A stretch of 64,000 nt of DNA from the NCBI GenBank assembly GCA_004764695.1, contig SMSO01000032.1:456501-520500 (forward strand). The letters are read 5' to 3'. This document shows, one piece after another, positions 49,960 to 63,305 of the stretch. The translations under genes were made by a program, and so were the position numbers. Below the pieces are notes generated by a model. It worked only from the letters and a program-made list of their open reading frames with translations. It searched no databases and was not told the origin of the DNA. Each line of letters starts with the position of its first letter. Positions within the stretch are counted from its first letter, which is position 1. This DNA comes from Schizochytrium sp. TIO01. Taxonomy: Eukaryota; Sar; Bigyra; Thraustochytrida; Thraustochytriidae.

Positions 49960-50928
49960 TTAGAGACCGCGCATGAGGAGGAAGTCATAGAGGGCACCAC
50001 CAATGGGGGCACCGACCATGGGTCCGAAGATGTAAGAGAGAGCCTGTGTGGAGAGAGCGATGTCGCCCCAACCGAGGGCAGCAGCCACAAGACGAGGGCC
50101 AAAGTCACGAGCAGGGTTGATAGAGGTTCCGTCGAAGGCACCGTAAAGAGCGACCACAACAGTGACGGAGAGTCCGAGGCCAAAGGGGATAACAGGTCCC
50201 TCAATCTTAAGGTGGTTGCGGCCGTCGAGGAGTACCATGGCGCAAAACATGAGGAAGCCTGTGCCGAGAGCCTCGATCGCGAAGGAGCCGCCGGTGGAGA
50301 TCTGGTCCTCAGCCCAGTTGTATCCGTGGGACTCTCCGACGAAGGCAGGGTTAGGGTGAAAGCCGCAGAAGACAGATGCGGTGATTTCAGAGCCATGTTC
50401 GCCGCGAGTGATGTTGTTGGTGCGCTCATAAAGGTTGATAAGAGTGCCAAAGATGCCGTAGTTGATGAGACCTCCAATAATGGAGCCAACAAGCTGCGCG
50501 ATGATGTACGGGATGAGTTTCCACCACGGGAACATCTCAGGGCGCAAGATGGCAAAGGCAAAGGATACAGCAGGGTTAAGGTGGCCGCCAGAGATGGAGA
50601 CGGTGGCGGTGATGGCAAAGAAGACGGCAAGACCCCATACGATGGCTACCGCGTAAAGCCCAGTGCCCTGGGCACCGCAGATGATGGTGGCAGTGTTGAT
50701 GCCAAGGCCGATGGTCACAAGGATGACCATGCCGAAAGCCTCAGCGACGAGCTGCTGCATGAAACTCGGCTCACGCATGTCCTCGACACACTCGGTAGGG
50801 TCGCCGCGGAGTTTCTGGATGAAGGCGATGTAACCCTTGGTCGGGCTCACGACTTCCTTGGACTCTTCCTTGTTGATGGTGGCCATCGAGGTGCCCTGGG
50901 CGCCTTCTTCAGCATCGTAGACGAGCAT
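49960..50928 (-). CDS. Aquaglyceroporin 2 (MIP family), strongly codon-biased
   Basis: Single exon, 322 aa, ATG start. Six hydrophobic segments and two pore loops are seen, HLNPAVS (N118-P-A) and SINPARDFGPR (N271 to D275), again with the glycerol-facilitator Asp after NPAR. The N-terminal extension is shorter (about 55 residues) than in its paralogue. Codons end overwhelmingly in C or G (GCC, CTC, ATC, GTC, AAG), unlike most genes here, which suggests a high expression level. The same bias keeps a 254-codon antisense frame open. Probable job: plasma-membrane water and glycerol flux for osmotic control. It lies on the same strand as aquaglyceroporin 1, about 7.3 kb upstream of it in transcription order. 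Confidence 0.95.
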   Translation of the reverse strand: MLVYDAEEGAQGTSMATINKEESKEVVSPTKGYIAFIQKLRGDPTECVEDMREPSFMQQLVAEAFGMVILVTIGLGINTATIICGAQGTGLYAVAIVWGLAVFFAITATVSISGGHLNPAVSFAFAILRPEMFPWWKLIPYIIAQLVGSIIGGLINYGIFGTLINLYERTNNITRGEHGSEITASVFCGFHPNPAFVGESHGYNWAEDQISTGGSFAIEALGTGFLMFCAMVLLDGRNHLKIEGPVIPFGLGLSVTVVVALYGAFDGTSINPARDFGPRLVAAALGWGDIALSTQALSYIFGPMVGAPIGGALYDFLLMRGL

Positions 50929-53900
50929 CTTGAGTTTAAGTTGGTTGTCTTACAGAGTGAATCGAAGAGCTTTTGAGTTTTGGATTTACAAGTGCTTCAG
51001 CTGCTGCTTTGGATGTTTGGGTTTTGCTTCGACTTTCCAAGTTGTGGATTTGCTTTCGTTCAGTTCGGGCCCGTGGCTTCGAAGCTTTCGGGTTGCCAGA
51101 GTTCTACGCTTGGTGCGCCAATTACCTTGACTTCGTTGATGCCCGAGTTCTACTCTCTGAAGGCTCTATTCGGGATTGCTTACCAAGCCTCGAATTAAAG
51201 AGGGCGGCGCCTCCTCAGAGCATCCCTCACAACCCCACTGGCCTTGATCTCCCTCAGAGCCCCACTGACTTGTGTTTTGCGAGTTTCCCCCTCTCTGAGC
51301 CAGGGGAAACGAAGTTTTGTTCAATACTCCGCCTTCTGTTTGGCGTGCTTTGTAGAAACCAATGAGGAACTCGACTTTTGGAAATCACTCTCTTGCCCTC
51401 TGCGACTGCTAGAAAATTTCTCTCATTTTTTATTGCTCCCACAGTCAAACCTACAGACACTCAGAATATTGAAAAGAAAAGCGAGAAAGCTTAGAAACAT
51501 CCTCAAAAGGCCTGACTATAATTGCTGATGATGATTCTTTTCGAATCCAACCCGCTTGAGCCGCTTGAGCCGCTTGGCCGATAAATGAAGCGGTTAGAGC
51601 GAAATGGATCAGACATGCGATCCAACTACACAGCCTGTCTATGGGAGCAAAGAATGAAACCGATGTAGATACACGAGAACTCCTTCTTCAGATCATTCGC
51701 TTCTCCATTACTCTTATTGCTTTTTTTAAACTTTTTGCAGAAAAAGCTCTTAATTAATAAATAATAATAATAATAATAATATTGCTCACAAGTGCTATTG
51801 TTTCCCTAGATACCACTCTTGAAAACTTAGTTGTTCTTCGAGCCCGGGGCCTTTTCTTGAGGACGCTGTGCGCGCGGCAGGAATTCAGACTGCAATGAGC
51901 CAGCTTAAAGTTTTATAAGGCTTCGTTTGCAACGGCGGACGCTCGCTACTTTTCTGGCAATTATTTAGCCTCCCAGTTTTAGGCAAACATGATCTGAATT
52001 ACTTGCTAAATTTATCAATTTTTTTTAATTAAAATTAAAAAAGGAAAATTAAACAAATGAGTTCGACATTCATGAATGGTGCTACCGAGCTCACACCTTT
52101 TTTCTTCTTGTTGTATAGAAATTACTATAGAATTATAATTTTATAACATGAAAACATGCCTTCCTCTTTGGTATATTTTTTAATTATATCATACTAGTGT
52201 GACTTAGAAGATGTTCGTAAGAAAGAAACATTTGGCATCTTTGAGACATCCTTTTCTTTGTTCGTTCAAAGTGTAAGATCCCTATATTAGATAATCGTCT
52301 CACTCGCTAGCTCTAGGTCAAGCTTTCTTAGCTGTAATGCCTATACTCAGAGTGGAAATGTATTTCCTTGCAGAATTAAAGTTATTCCTCTCCCCTTAGT
52401 TTAGCCTCGCTCGATTCCTTCTCTATCGTGAGTAGCAAAAACCCTACCGAGTAAAGGAGGCCTTCTTACGCTTCGATATCCCATTTCGATTTAGCATTAC
52501 GCTAGCACAAACCCGAAGTGCTCACTTTTAATATGGAGGCGGAGCACCGTTTTTCTGTAGGCAGGCAAACCTTTAATTTAAAAGTATTGTTTTTAAAAAA
52601 GCGTTGTATGAAAAGAGGAGTATTGCAGGGATTGTCAGCGGGTGTTCGAATTTAGCCTGAGCAAAATAGTCACAGCAGATAAATACTTGGAGAATCATTC
52701 GGCGACTAGTCTGAGGTGCCAAAAGCGTGCGTGGATGGATGGACAAAGTAGCAGGAGCTCGCTCGGGTCCAATATTCTCCTGTTGAAACGGGAGCATCGC
52801 TGAATTGCCTCGCGATCATGCTTGTGTTAAAATTTTTAATTTATTCAATTAAAAGTTTTATAATGAAAAGGAAAGTTTGAAATGTTAGTTTATTTCTTTG
52901 CTTTTACTAACAAAAAGGTTGAAATTAAAATATATTGTGTGGAAAAACTAACTAAATAGTTGCCTTCCTTCAACCTGATTGTGGAAGCGTACAACCATTG
53001 TTACACATACTACCAAATTGACTGTTAGTTAGCACACATGGTAATCATGAGCAGAAGAAGGAGCAGCGACCGATCTCCTCCAAGCTTTAAAAATGTAGAC
53101 TACGTTGGCTCAGTCCGAGCTAGGGCTTGACTTCTTAATAGTGCCTTAGTGTTACGAGCAACTCTTCAAACTAAGTGCACTAAAAGGTTTTTCTTCCAGT
53201 ATGAATTCTGTTTGCACTCATTTCCCCCTAATTTCTGACCTTCTAAGAATCTTTATCATTAATGAATTTCTTCCACGTATGGTGAGTCTCAGTTGTTTCC
53301 ATTTTCGTTGGGTTCTTTTGCATGACGCGCGCAGTTGACAAGCAAACAATCTACTGGTTGATGTTATTTCTACTGTGACGTATCTCCATTCGTCGCACGA
53401 ATGCCTAGTTTGATTTACTCCTTGATACCTGAGATGGTTTCGATCTAAAGCTCTTTGTTTGCTATATAAGAAGCTCTTGAAGTAATGTGTGCCTTTGTAC
53501 CCCTTCTGTGCAAAATCTGGCACTCCGAATTCATACAAGACCAAACGAAGTAGCGTTTGCATTAAAATATTGAGAGATGTTCATTATAAAAGGGATTCAT
53601 CAGCGCTGCCGACGCAGCCTATCGCCAACAGGACACCTAGCTTTCGTTAATGTAGTTGCATTGCTCATTTCAAGCAGCTGTGCCGTCCTGCTAAACAAGT
53701 TGTACTCCCTCGGCTACAAGCACTTTGATGTATTATAAGAGCTTTAATAAATCATAAATGTGTAGGAATATGCTAGCTATCAGATTTGGCTAGGTTGGCC
53801 AACTTGTTCCCTGCTGCTTCAATCTTTTTTAATAATGAGTGATTAAACTTGCAAAAGACTGGTTGAAATGTTGCTGACTAATAATACTGCACAGTATTTC

Positions 53901-54601
53901 CACATTGCGGGGTCTGAACTTGATGATGCAACCGTTCGATGCCACTGTAAGCTTGATTGCCCACGGTGAACGATTGCTGTAAGCAACTAGGATACGCACA
54001 CGAGGAAGATGTCATGGAAATTAACACGTTAGACCTCAAGAGAACTTCAGTCGTCCAAGGCTGTGTCACATGATCTTCGAATAAAACAGCCTACAAGTAG
54101 GGATGTTAATTCGAAGAATTGTTGCATCGTGGAAAATCTCTTACCTCATGCCGTATCACTGCGACTGTTCTTCACAGCTAAGCATTACTATATCCTGATC
54201 TTGGTCTCCATTATGGACAGCGGAATCGTCATCATACCTTTTTGCGTGGGTGTGCGTGGGTGCTGGCTTGCTTTGACATTTGAGCTGAGCATCGTGGTGA
54301 TTGGCAAGATTTGGCAGCTCATAAGCCTGTCTTGGAATACAACAGGCCCAAATTTTATATCGAATTATAAGCTCCGCCGGACTTTAGCTTTCTCCTGTAA
54401 CTTGACTCAGCGCATTCTCAAACCAGACTTTCCATTCTCGCGCGAGGCCGCCACAACGAAGCAGGAGCTGAAAGTACACACGCAGGAACTAAGTTCATCG
54501 TCTTACTAAAACCTATCATTTTTTATTTTTTATTAATGTCGTAGAGATCTTTCACACAGCACCTTCCAAGGAACTTACTTCCCTTAGCAATTTGTGTTTA
54601 T

Positions 54602-54667
54602 ACTAATAATAATAATTATTATTATTTAAAAAATTAAATAATTAAAAAAAAAAAAAAAAAAAAAAAA
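54602..54667. repeat. AT-only block ending in a 24-base poly(A)
   Basis: TAATAA and TTATTA units form an internal inverted repeat, followed by AAATTAAATAATT and an uninterrupted run of 24 A (54644-54667). It could be a hairpin-forming simple repeat or the tail of a degraded retroposon; no body of such an element is recognisable next to it. Confidence 0.7.
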
Positions 54668-56850
54668 CGTTAGTCTGGTTCTTTGAATCGTTTTAAAATG
54701 TTTTAATTAAACGTTAAATTTTGTTAAAAATGACCGGGGCCAAAAGAAAACGAAAGTATTTAACGTGATAAAGACATAAGATGCTTTCTTAACCTTCATG
54801 ACATGATCAGCCGCTTGCTTAATGAGCGCTAGTAGCATATATTTGACAACCTTTTTCTTCATGCCGATGCCGATCGAAAGTAGTGCATTAAATAATGGAA
54901 ATTGTTGCTGGGGCCCTTGCGACCATCGGATCCGAATCAGGCAATCAGCAATCCAAATGATCACTGTCTCGAGTGCTTGAAATGCAAAGTTAGCTATCTC
55001 AATGATTCATGAGAACCATTGATAATGGAGAAAGGTAAACAGAGTCCAAACTAATTTTAAGCACCCTTCTCTTTCTATAAGCTTATAACATTTGAAATAT
55101 TAGTATGGTTCATGCAATTAGCAAAAAAAGTACGATGAGATCAATGGTAAAATGCTTTCGCTCATGTGTCAAAATCACATCCTACAGCAAGGCAAAATAG
55201 TCTTTGCGATGCTCCCAACTGAATTGGAAGTGAATTGCAACCATCTTCAACGTCATCACGATTTCATACGAATGATTGTCGTTTATCTGGTGCGTGAGGA
55301 CTTGAGCATCTGCAACTTTTTGCGCTATGGAATATTTAAAAATTAAGTAATAAGCAAAAGTTTAAACTTATACCTAAACTCAGATCCACCTCTGAATTTT
55401 GCATTGTCTTGCCACGCGCACCCAAAGAATACTTTGTTTTGTTTTTTAACAGAACAAAAAAACACTAATTGCTTCAGGCAATCTGCTCAAGCTAAACTTC
55501 TGTCCTTCTAGCCCAACCTCGCTTGATATTTACAAAAGTAATTAATTGCTTCTCGTTTGGTTGATCTCTTCACTATTTAATTAACAGTCCGTGGTCTGGT
55601 TGGGTATAACTTTCTAATGACGACAAGCATGTCAGTCTTGAAATTGCGACCAAGTTTGCCAACTCAACGGTAGATATCACAAACAACGGAGTTCCACTTG
55701 CTCGTGCTGTCCGCAGCAGATCCAGGTTTCACGGGCTCGTGAAGCTTCGTTGATAGACCGCTTCGCCTTCTCCGGAAATATCGACAGTACACGGCCCCAT
55801 CATAGTCCATGCCTGCAATATAACATGGAAGGCGTTTTTTTTTGGTGGTTTTTTTAATATTTTAAAATAAGGGATCAAATACACCGCATCATTTACCTCG
55901 GCGATTGATAACCAAGGTTTCCTTTTGCGCCATTGGGTGCTTATAACACAATGCTGAGTTCTTTTATAACTGATTCTCGATCCATTTTATAGTAAGCCAG
56001 TCTTCCAAACTTAATCTTGCTATGCTACGTTTAGTACATTCAGCCAGATCTGTTTCCATCATGATCGCTTGCGAAGGTTTGCGTCGGTGTCTCTTTTTTC
56101 TTTAGGCAAAGTGATATGGCCCTTCTTCCCTTGGACATGGATTAATATTTACGGAAACTCACCGGCGGTGTGCAAACATAGTTCAACGTGCGAAACCGAT
56201 TCACTTGTTGTTTTTCGCGGCCACATATGACTTCTCCTTCTTCTTCTCGTGGTTGTTTTCTACTTACCCTATCCGGGCCTTTCACGAGAGAGCCCGCAAT
56301 TGTTCTTTCAATATGCTCTCTGCAATCAGCGCCACAGGTGGTCTGCCAGCCAGCCATACTAATCTGCTACATGGCGATCACATATGACTTGCTCCTTTCG
56401 GGCCTCCGAACAACGGGGAGGGAAGGCCCGTTTTCCCGTGGCTGGAAACGTTTACGTGCAGAGGTCCCTGGCAAAGCAGAGGAGCAGAGCAGATCCGCAG
56501 CATACGCTTCAATAGCTCAACCCAAGTGAACCGAAGGATACCAAGACAAGCATATCTTGCAAACAAGCGCAGCCAAACCGCTCCAAAACTTGCACCCGGC
56601 TCTGCTCTGCTTCTTCCTTCAAGCATGGCGCATTGCTGCCCAGTCAGTCTTGCGCCAGTAGGAGGTGATTAGGCACCACTAGCTAAATAGCTAGCTAGCT
56701 AGCTCGCTCAGTTAGTCTCGTACTATCATGGTAAAGTTCTCACTCATTAGCTCGCATTAGCCAGCTAGCTCTCTCTAAGGGGCACCAGCAGCGATAGCGA
56801 CAGTCTGAAAGTCTTTTCCAACAGTTTGTTTGATTGTTTGATTGTTTGAT

Positions 56851-57112
56851 TGTCTCGTCTTGTCTTGTCTTGTCTTGTCTTGTCTTGTCTTGTCTTGTCT
56901 TGTCTTGTCTTGTCTTGTCTTGTCTTGTCTTGTCTTGTCTTGTCTTGTCTTGTCTTGTCTTGTCTTGTCTTGTCTTGTCTTGTCTTGTCTTGTCTTGTCT
57001 TGTCTTGTCTTGTCTTGTCTTGTCTTGTCTTGTCTTGTCTTGTCTTGTCTTGTCTTGTCTTGTCTTGTCTTGTCTTGTCTTGTCTTGTCTTGTCTTGTCT
57101 TGTCTTGTCTTG
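56851..57112. repeat. Pentanucleotide array (TGTCT)n, 50 perfect copies
   Basis: The unit TGTCT repeats exactly from 56861 to 57110, with a degenerate start just before. It is preceded by three GATTGTTT units (56832-56850). Because the unit is 5 bp and contains no stop, the array is open in three plus-strand frames and produces spurious Ser-Cys-Leu-Val-Leu ORFs. Confidence 0.97.
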
Positions 57113-60100
57113 CTTTGGATCGACAGGGTTTTTTATTTATTTTCCCCTTCTTTTCTTTTTGCTGTTTTCTCCTCTTCTTCAGGCTTTTTCCTCTCTGTAT
57201 TCGGGCGCTTTCTCCGTGGTGGATCTAAGAGCACGAAGCAAGACACGGTAATTGCCGTTTTCGAGTTTCCGAAGTCACTTGGAAATGAAGCCAAATAGGG
57301 CGTGAGATCTCTTTCACCTAAGTAGGTATCTGTGATCAATCTCACTCTCAACTCACCTACAACTGTACATTCTTTTATTATTACTATTTCGATAAAAGAT
57401 TTCCATACGCTTGAAAGAAAGGGGAAATTCTACTTGGGCGTCTTTTTTGTCCAGCCTAGCTCACAGTTTAAAGCGTGATGATCTGCCTTTAACTAGCTAG
57501 AGATCTTGATCGCCCCTGCTTGTTCCCTGTATACAAGGCAGAAAGGAAGCGCAATTTATTCTTGAAACAAAGCACAGCACAGGACGCCGTTTTATGCAAC
57601 TGAAAACTTGTAAGAAATGCGATAAGGTTGAACCTGAATTTAAGGCTTACTAGACTGTGCATCTACCAGCAGAACCCTCCGCATTCATCGTTTTCAGAGA
57701 ACGCTGCTTAGTTTTTCAGCCGTATAGGCACCATACGATTCAGAATTCCGCTTCAAGCGAAGAACCAAGTAAGTTGTGTAACACTAGATACCTGCTCGCA
57801 GCAGTTTTAACCGCACGGGAACGGGATTCAGTGAGTAAACCATTCAAAACTGTGCCATGCAAGGCCTAGCTGCTGTTTACAAGTCCTTTTTCGGTCACCT
57901 CTGGGCCGACATAGCCAACTGAAAATAATCAAAGGATACTACACGAGCCCGTATTGCGTTTATCTCACTTTTTATTCTTTTTAATAAAACTATTTTAGCT
58001 GTATGGAGTTTCCATCTTTCTACTACTCGAGATACCGCCGATTTTAAATTGATTACTACTACTACTAATAATAAAAGACCATCTGATGTATAGTAGGCAA
58101 ACTAAAAAACAAAAAACAAATCATATTGAGAACTTTTTTTCCTATTTAAAAAGTTAAAATTAAGTTGTTCTCTGGAGGAAAACATAGCGGGCGGTGAAAT
58201 CTCAGCGAAGGTTAATAAGACCAGATCGTCTCGCAGCCGGCAGAGAGAGCTTGGCAAATAATTGCTCGCGAACGATCTTAGCCAGACAGACACCCAGAGA
58301 GGCGTCTGGGCAAATAATCTTTTTCAAAATGCCTCGGAAAACAACCTCACCTACCCGCTTCCTGAGCTCGCCTGAGGACCTCACAAAATAAACCTCGAGA
58401 CTTCCGACTCGGCGAATGATATGGTATCTTGAGCAAACGTCGTCGAGTTCATACTTTTAAATGAATTTCTGCCGATTTCCATTTTAAACTCCTCTTCGAG
58501 CGATCTTTCATGCTTGTAAATCACGTTGGAAATCAAGTTCAAACTTGATTTGTCATAAGAAACTTTATTCTCATCAACTCAATCTGATAGAAATCTGATT
58601 CATAAGTCTAAACATTGTAGCTTGTTTGATGATTCTCATTCTTTCGCTCTTCCTCTCTCTCTTTTCTTTTTTCTTTTAATTAACAAGAGAGAAGCTAAAT
58701 TAATTTAAAATGTTATATTTTAAAACTAAATGGAACGAATCCAAGATGATAGATAGATGCTAACTATGAATGAAAGAAACCAACGACTGTGTGCGGTGGA
58801 TGATACAAATTCAACAATGGTATTAAGCAAGGCTAAACCGTGATGCCTATCAATGACTTTCTTTTTTTGCTACCAAGCTGGGCCCCGGACGGTGGCAGCG
58901 AGCGAGGGCACTGCTTACTGGCCCTGCTCCGAGCTTGACCTCCTCCCGTTCATTCCTTCCTTTTCCCTTTTCATCAGCTCTTTTAATTTTTATTTTTTTT
59001 AAAAAAACTAAATCGCATAGAAAATTGAAAGATGAAGTCTCACTCAGGGAGGCTTAAAAACCTTCCGTTGCAAAGAGACATGAATAACAATGAGTGTTGA
59101 TTCGTATAGGGCATAGACAGTGCTATATATTGAGTATGCCCCAGCAAGTGCTCGCTTGCCTCGCAAACAAGATTGCTTACCTGTTTCTGTGCCCTTCGAC
59201 GTTTCTTTTTCTTTTTCTTTTTACTCTTCTTACGAGTCACTCTTTGTACTAGAAGGAAAAATCGGTCCATCGCAAGCCATACTGCGTTCAACGCTTTTGA
59301 GGAGGGTGGCTGCTTGCCGTTTGCCAGTAGGGCGTGTGGCCTCTTCGAGATGCATCTCAGATGATTATGGGAGCATCGTCTGACCCATTGAGGTGGCTGC
59401 GATTATTTAGATGTGGCTATGCTATCCCTCAAAGATTCCAACCCCGCCAGAAGCATCCTCAGTTTTCAGCCAAGTCTGACCGCATAAAACTAAGCTCTCC
59501 GAAGCCTATTATTATTTAGGCCTCTGCTCCAAGTCGCTTAAAAGGTGACTGTTTGTAGCAGTGCAGTGTCATTTATGTTTAGGAAGTAGAGAGTCAAGGT
59601 AAAAAACTCACTCTTTCGGATTCCTTTGCCATTCTTTCGAAATTCCTCTACTACTACGTAACTGAAGCTTTCTTTGTTTTTCCAATGACTTATATATATA
59701 TATTTTTTTTAAATAATATAATAAGGAGAAATTAAAACTAGCTTATACTCTAGCATGGTGGATAAATAAATATATTTCTTTATCGAAGAAGAAAAAAACT
59801 GACTCTCTCCCGAGTTCTTTCTAGTTCTTACCTCTGTATGCCACTTTAATCACTTAAATTTCTTCTCTCCTCGCTTGCGTGTCCAGTTGCTATTTGAATA
59901 CAAGGAAGGAATCATTCTGCCGTATGCATCATTGCGATTGTTGTGCTACCTCCCTTCGCTTAGAGATATTCGAACTTGAAAGGGATGCGCTGCTACTCTG
60001 CCTTACGATACATCAACCAGCATAGAGCGCAAGCTCGAAGTCTTGAAGACCTGAAGTTCTGGCTTGCCTAGTTCTTCAAGTTGATCTTATCATCCCTAAT

Positions 60101-63100
60101 TGAAAGAATACTTTTCGTTCTTTTGCTTGTTTTTGGTTTTTAATGTAATATCTTTTTTTGTTTTTTACACACTTCGGTAGCACCACAGTGCGGGTCCTGA
60201 CTGAGAAGTTAATTTGAGGAAGTTAGAAACCTCGCAAAGTATGGGAACTTTTGGAAACTCGCTCGCTCGCTTTCTTTCTTCTCCTTCTTTCGTTCTTTCC
60301 TTCAAGTTTGAGGTTAACTTGAAGCTCCTTTCTCTCCACTTGAGCAGGTGTATCCAACCGCCAATCTTCTCCCTCCTTGAGCCAGCCGCCCCAAACTGAG
60401 CGACCTCTATTTGAGGCGCGAGAACTCTTCACCTTGGAGACCCACAAGGGCTACTTTCCAGAACTCAGAATTGCCTTCTATTCTAAGCCTCTTCCTCCTT
60501 GTGATTCTAAAGGAGGCTGTGCCGCTTAGACCGGTGTGCATTGGTCGGACACAAGCGAAGAAGCGGTCACGGCCCCTCAAGGAAGTTACAGTAATCTATG
60601 AGCCCTCCAAATAACTTGAACATCTTTATATAATATTTTGTGTTTGCTGCGATGATGGCGATGATGATGACAAACGAGACCATGTGCATGGTATAAATGC
60701 CGGGATTCAACAGGCGTGGATGGGAGGTGCATATACTTCAAGCCGCTGCGATTGCTTACGCTGTCTTTGGAAGGGTCGGCCCTGCCGGAGTGGAGAGGCA
60801 TCGCGCGATTGCTGAAGCATGCCGAGAAAGCTCGTTGGTCGTGAGGCTTGTCATCAGATCAGCATAAAGTAGAGTTGTGCCTTAAGATCAGCTTCGGGAT
60901 GTGATGAGCGTAGAGGAAATGATTAAGAAGGCAAGCCACTTAAATAAATGCGTATTTCATAGATTGAGTTCTTTGAGTAAAGGTCATACGAATTTTGGAA
61001 ATCAGATCGATTTACCTTGGCGGCGCGTTGTGTCTCTGTCTCCTCGACTCGAGCCCTTCAAAGCATTGTGCGTGCGTATCCGCTCCTTCCTGTCCGGGAT
61101 GGCAAAAGCCTAAGCGGGTGTGTTTCTTGCCTTGCCGTGAGATCGATTCTGAGAACCTTTTCAAGTTCAACAGAGCGACGGTTCGATTCCTTCAAAGTTC
61201 AACTCCAAGCCTCGTCAGGCTTCACAGCCATGAGCAAGAGCAAAGGTTGCGCTGTGCTTTCTAGAAGAAAAGCTTCGCTTGCCAGGGTACAGGTATCCTC
61301 CCGAGTTTGGCACCGTGTGCCTGAATTATGCGCAAAAGAACTTAATTCGCTACTCCATCGCTCTGAATGGCATATAGCTTTGTTTTTCCTTTCTTCATTT
61401 GTTTCTTTATTTCAACTTTTTAGACACAGTTTGAGTTTTGAAAAAAGTAGTAAAAATTAAAAAATTAAAAACGCGCTTTTAGTAAGTAATTTTATAATAA
61501 AATCAAACTGGTGCTAAGGTGTCTAGGAGATAGGTATATCTTTTGGAAAATGAAAACTGAGATTATCGAGCATAGCACTTTTTCTTTTGATTTTTGATGA
61601 AGAGACACCGCCAAGTTTGATTTCCCTGGCTAGAGGTCGGCCGCGGCTGTGCTTGTCTTCGTTTATCATATTTTTAAAGGTTGGCTACTCAAACCTTTTA
61701 TACAAAGGACGATGTGCAATCTTTATACTTGTTGAGACGCCGTCAAGAAATTGCGCTGCTGCACATCCTACTTAGATTGCCCAAGGCTGGAGAGAATTGG
61801 CAATTCCGTCGCACACTCTGCTAGTTGATATCACAGCACACCACCCAAAATGAAAATGAGGCTAGATCCAATAGCCGATGACGTAGCTACAAAAGAGCTA
61901 TACAGAAAGTCGCGTACCTGTGGCGTAATGTGGCCACGCAAACCTAAGATTTATGTATTTTGAGCTAACGTGATTCTCATCGATGATTGCAATAACCAGG
62001 TCTTCGCCCTCATAAATTAGAGCAAACAAGTTCAAATCTTTTAGCTTCTCAAACTCACTCATTACTAGGTCTTACCTGGAAGGTATACATCTACCTCTTA
62101 TTCTTCATTGAATGTTCCATCTCACTTTGAAAGAAACGAGCTGAATCGTTTCGCATGCGAAGAGGAAAGGAAAAAGTGCACATTGGGAAAAAAAAAAGAA
62201 AATAGTCTTTTAAAGCTTTAAATGTTGTAAATTGATATTTAAATTTATTTAAAAAAAAAAAAAAACTAAAAAAAAAAAAAAAAAAAAAACTAACCTAGAC
62301 ACTGGTTCGCGGGAGATTCTGATCCTGGGCACAAGTGGCAAAGGGTAGAGGCGAGCAGGCCCGTCTCTTCTGCGAGCAGCTTATAGCCCCCTTTCACTAT
62401 CTTCGTCGGCCCATAAGCGATCCCAGCTCTCGCTTTTTACCCTGGTGCAGCTTTTATCACGTTCCATTTGGACGGCACATATTAGCAGCGCCAGTCTGTT
62501 CGCGGTACTAGGTAGACAGGTTAGGTACACCTATACTGACTACCTACGTGTATTCTTCACTTTCCTTCTGTCCTTTCTTGTGCTTTTTTTAAACAAAAAA
62601 AAATTAAACAAAACAGAGTAAGCATCTTAAAGAAGAAAGTGAGAAAGGAGGAGCCTTTGCTACAGAGATCTTCAAGGCTTCTTTTTAATTTAAGAAAAGA
62701 GTATCGGCAAGAAGGAAACAAGGCAAGTCAAGAAAAAAGTAGTAGCCCTGCAGACAAAGCCAAGCCAAGCCAAGTTAGCTAGTAATATTAGCTCTACCCG
62801 ATGAAGACGAAAACTGTAAGAAAGAGTGTCACGCTTGGAGGAGCGTCTGCAGCAAGAACTTGCAACAGCAGGCGCAACAAGAATAATATACCAAGGTACC
62901 CCAAAATGGTTCTTCTCACAAATTGGGAAGAACCTTCAATCTGCCAAATCCAAGTTTCCCAAAGGATGAGCTCCTCGAGTCTCCTCCTCCAAAGAGTGTG
63001 CCGGCGCTTTCTCTCTCCCTCTCTTCGTCCCTCCCTCCCTCTCTTTCCTCCCTGGAGCTGACCTCGCCCTACTCAGGCTGCGCTTCTCAGGCCTCGCAGA

Positions 63101-63285
63101 GATGGCCTTTGCCATAAGATTCGCTCCACTAGAGCATACAAACGACCATCAACAGAGGCCCGCTCAAGCAGCTTATCACTTATATACGCGAGCTGAGCAG
63201 CGGCGACAGCAGTTGCGGCAGCAACGGAGACGATGATGATGATCAAGCTCGATCGATCGATCGAGTGAGTGAGTGAGCGAACACC

Positions 63286-63305
63286 AATTCGCGGTACCGC
63301 GAATT
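63286..63305. repeat. Perfect 20-bp palindrome
   Basis: AATTCGCGGTACCGCGAATT reads the same on both strands with no spacer. It sits just after GATC and GTGA simple repeats. Confidence 0.9.

Noticed and set aside
50212-50976. 254-codon plus-strand frame opposite aquaglyceroporin 2
   Set aside because: It is a shadow kept open by the C/G-ending codon bias of the real gene on the minus strand, and it does not begin with ATG.
54063-54509. 148-codon plus-strand ORF with hydrophobic stretch
   Set aside because: It begins at GTG, the first ATG is 50 codons in, and no family is recognisable.
56834-57298. Ser-Cys-Leu-Val-Leu repeat ORFs in three frames
   Set aside because: They are artefacts of the TGTCT array; all three plus frames are equally open.
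57594-57653. Mini-ORF MQLKTCKKCDKVEPEFKAY with a CxxC pair
   Set aside because: It resembles the start of small zinc-ribbon or HNH proteins, but at 19 codons without a continuation in any frame it is most likely chance.
61165-61200. tRNA-like B box (ggttcgattcc)
   Set aside because: The T-stem has a mismatch, and there is no matching A box, anticodon arm or acceptor stem upstream.
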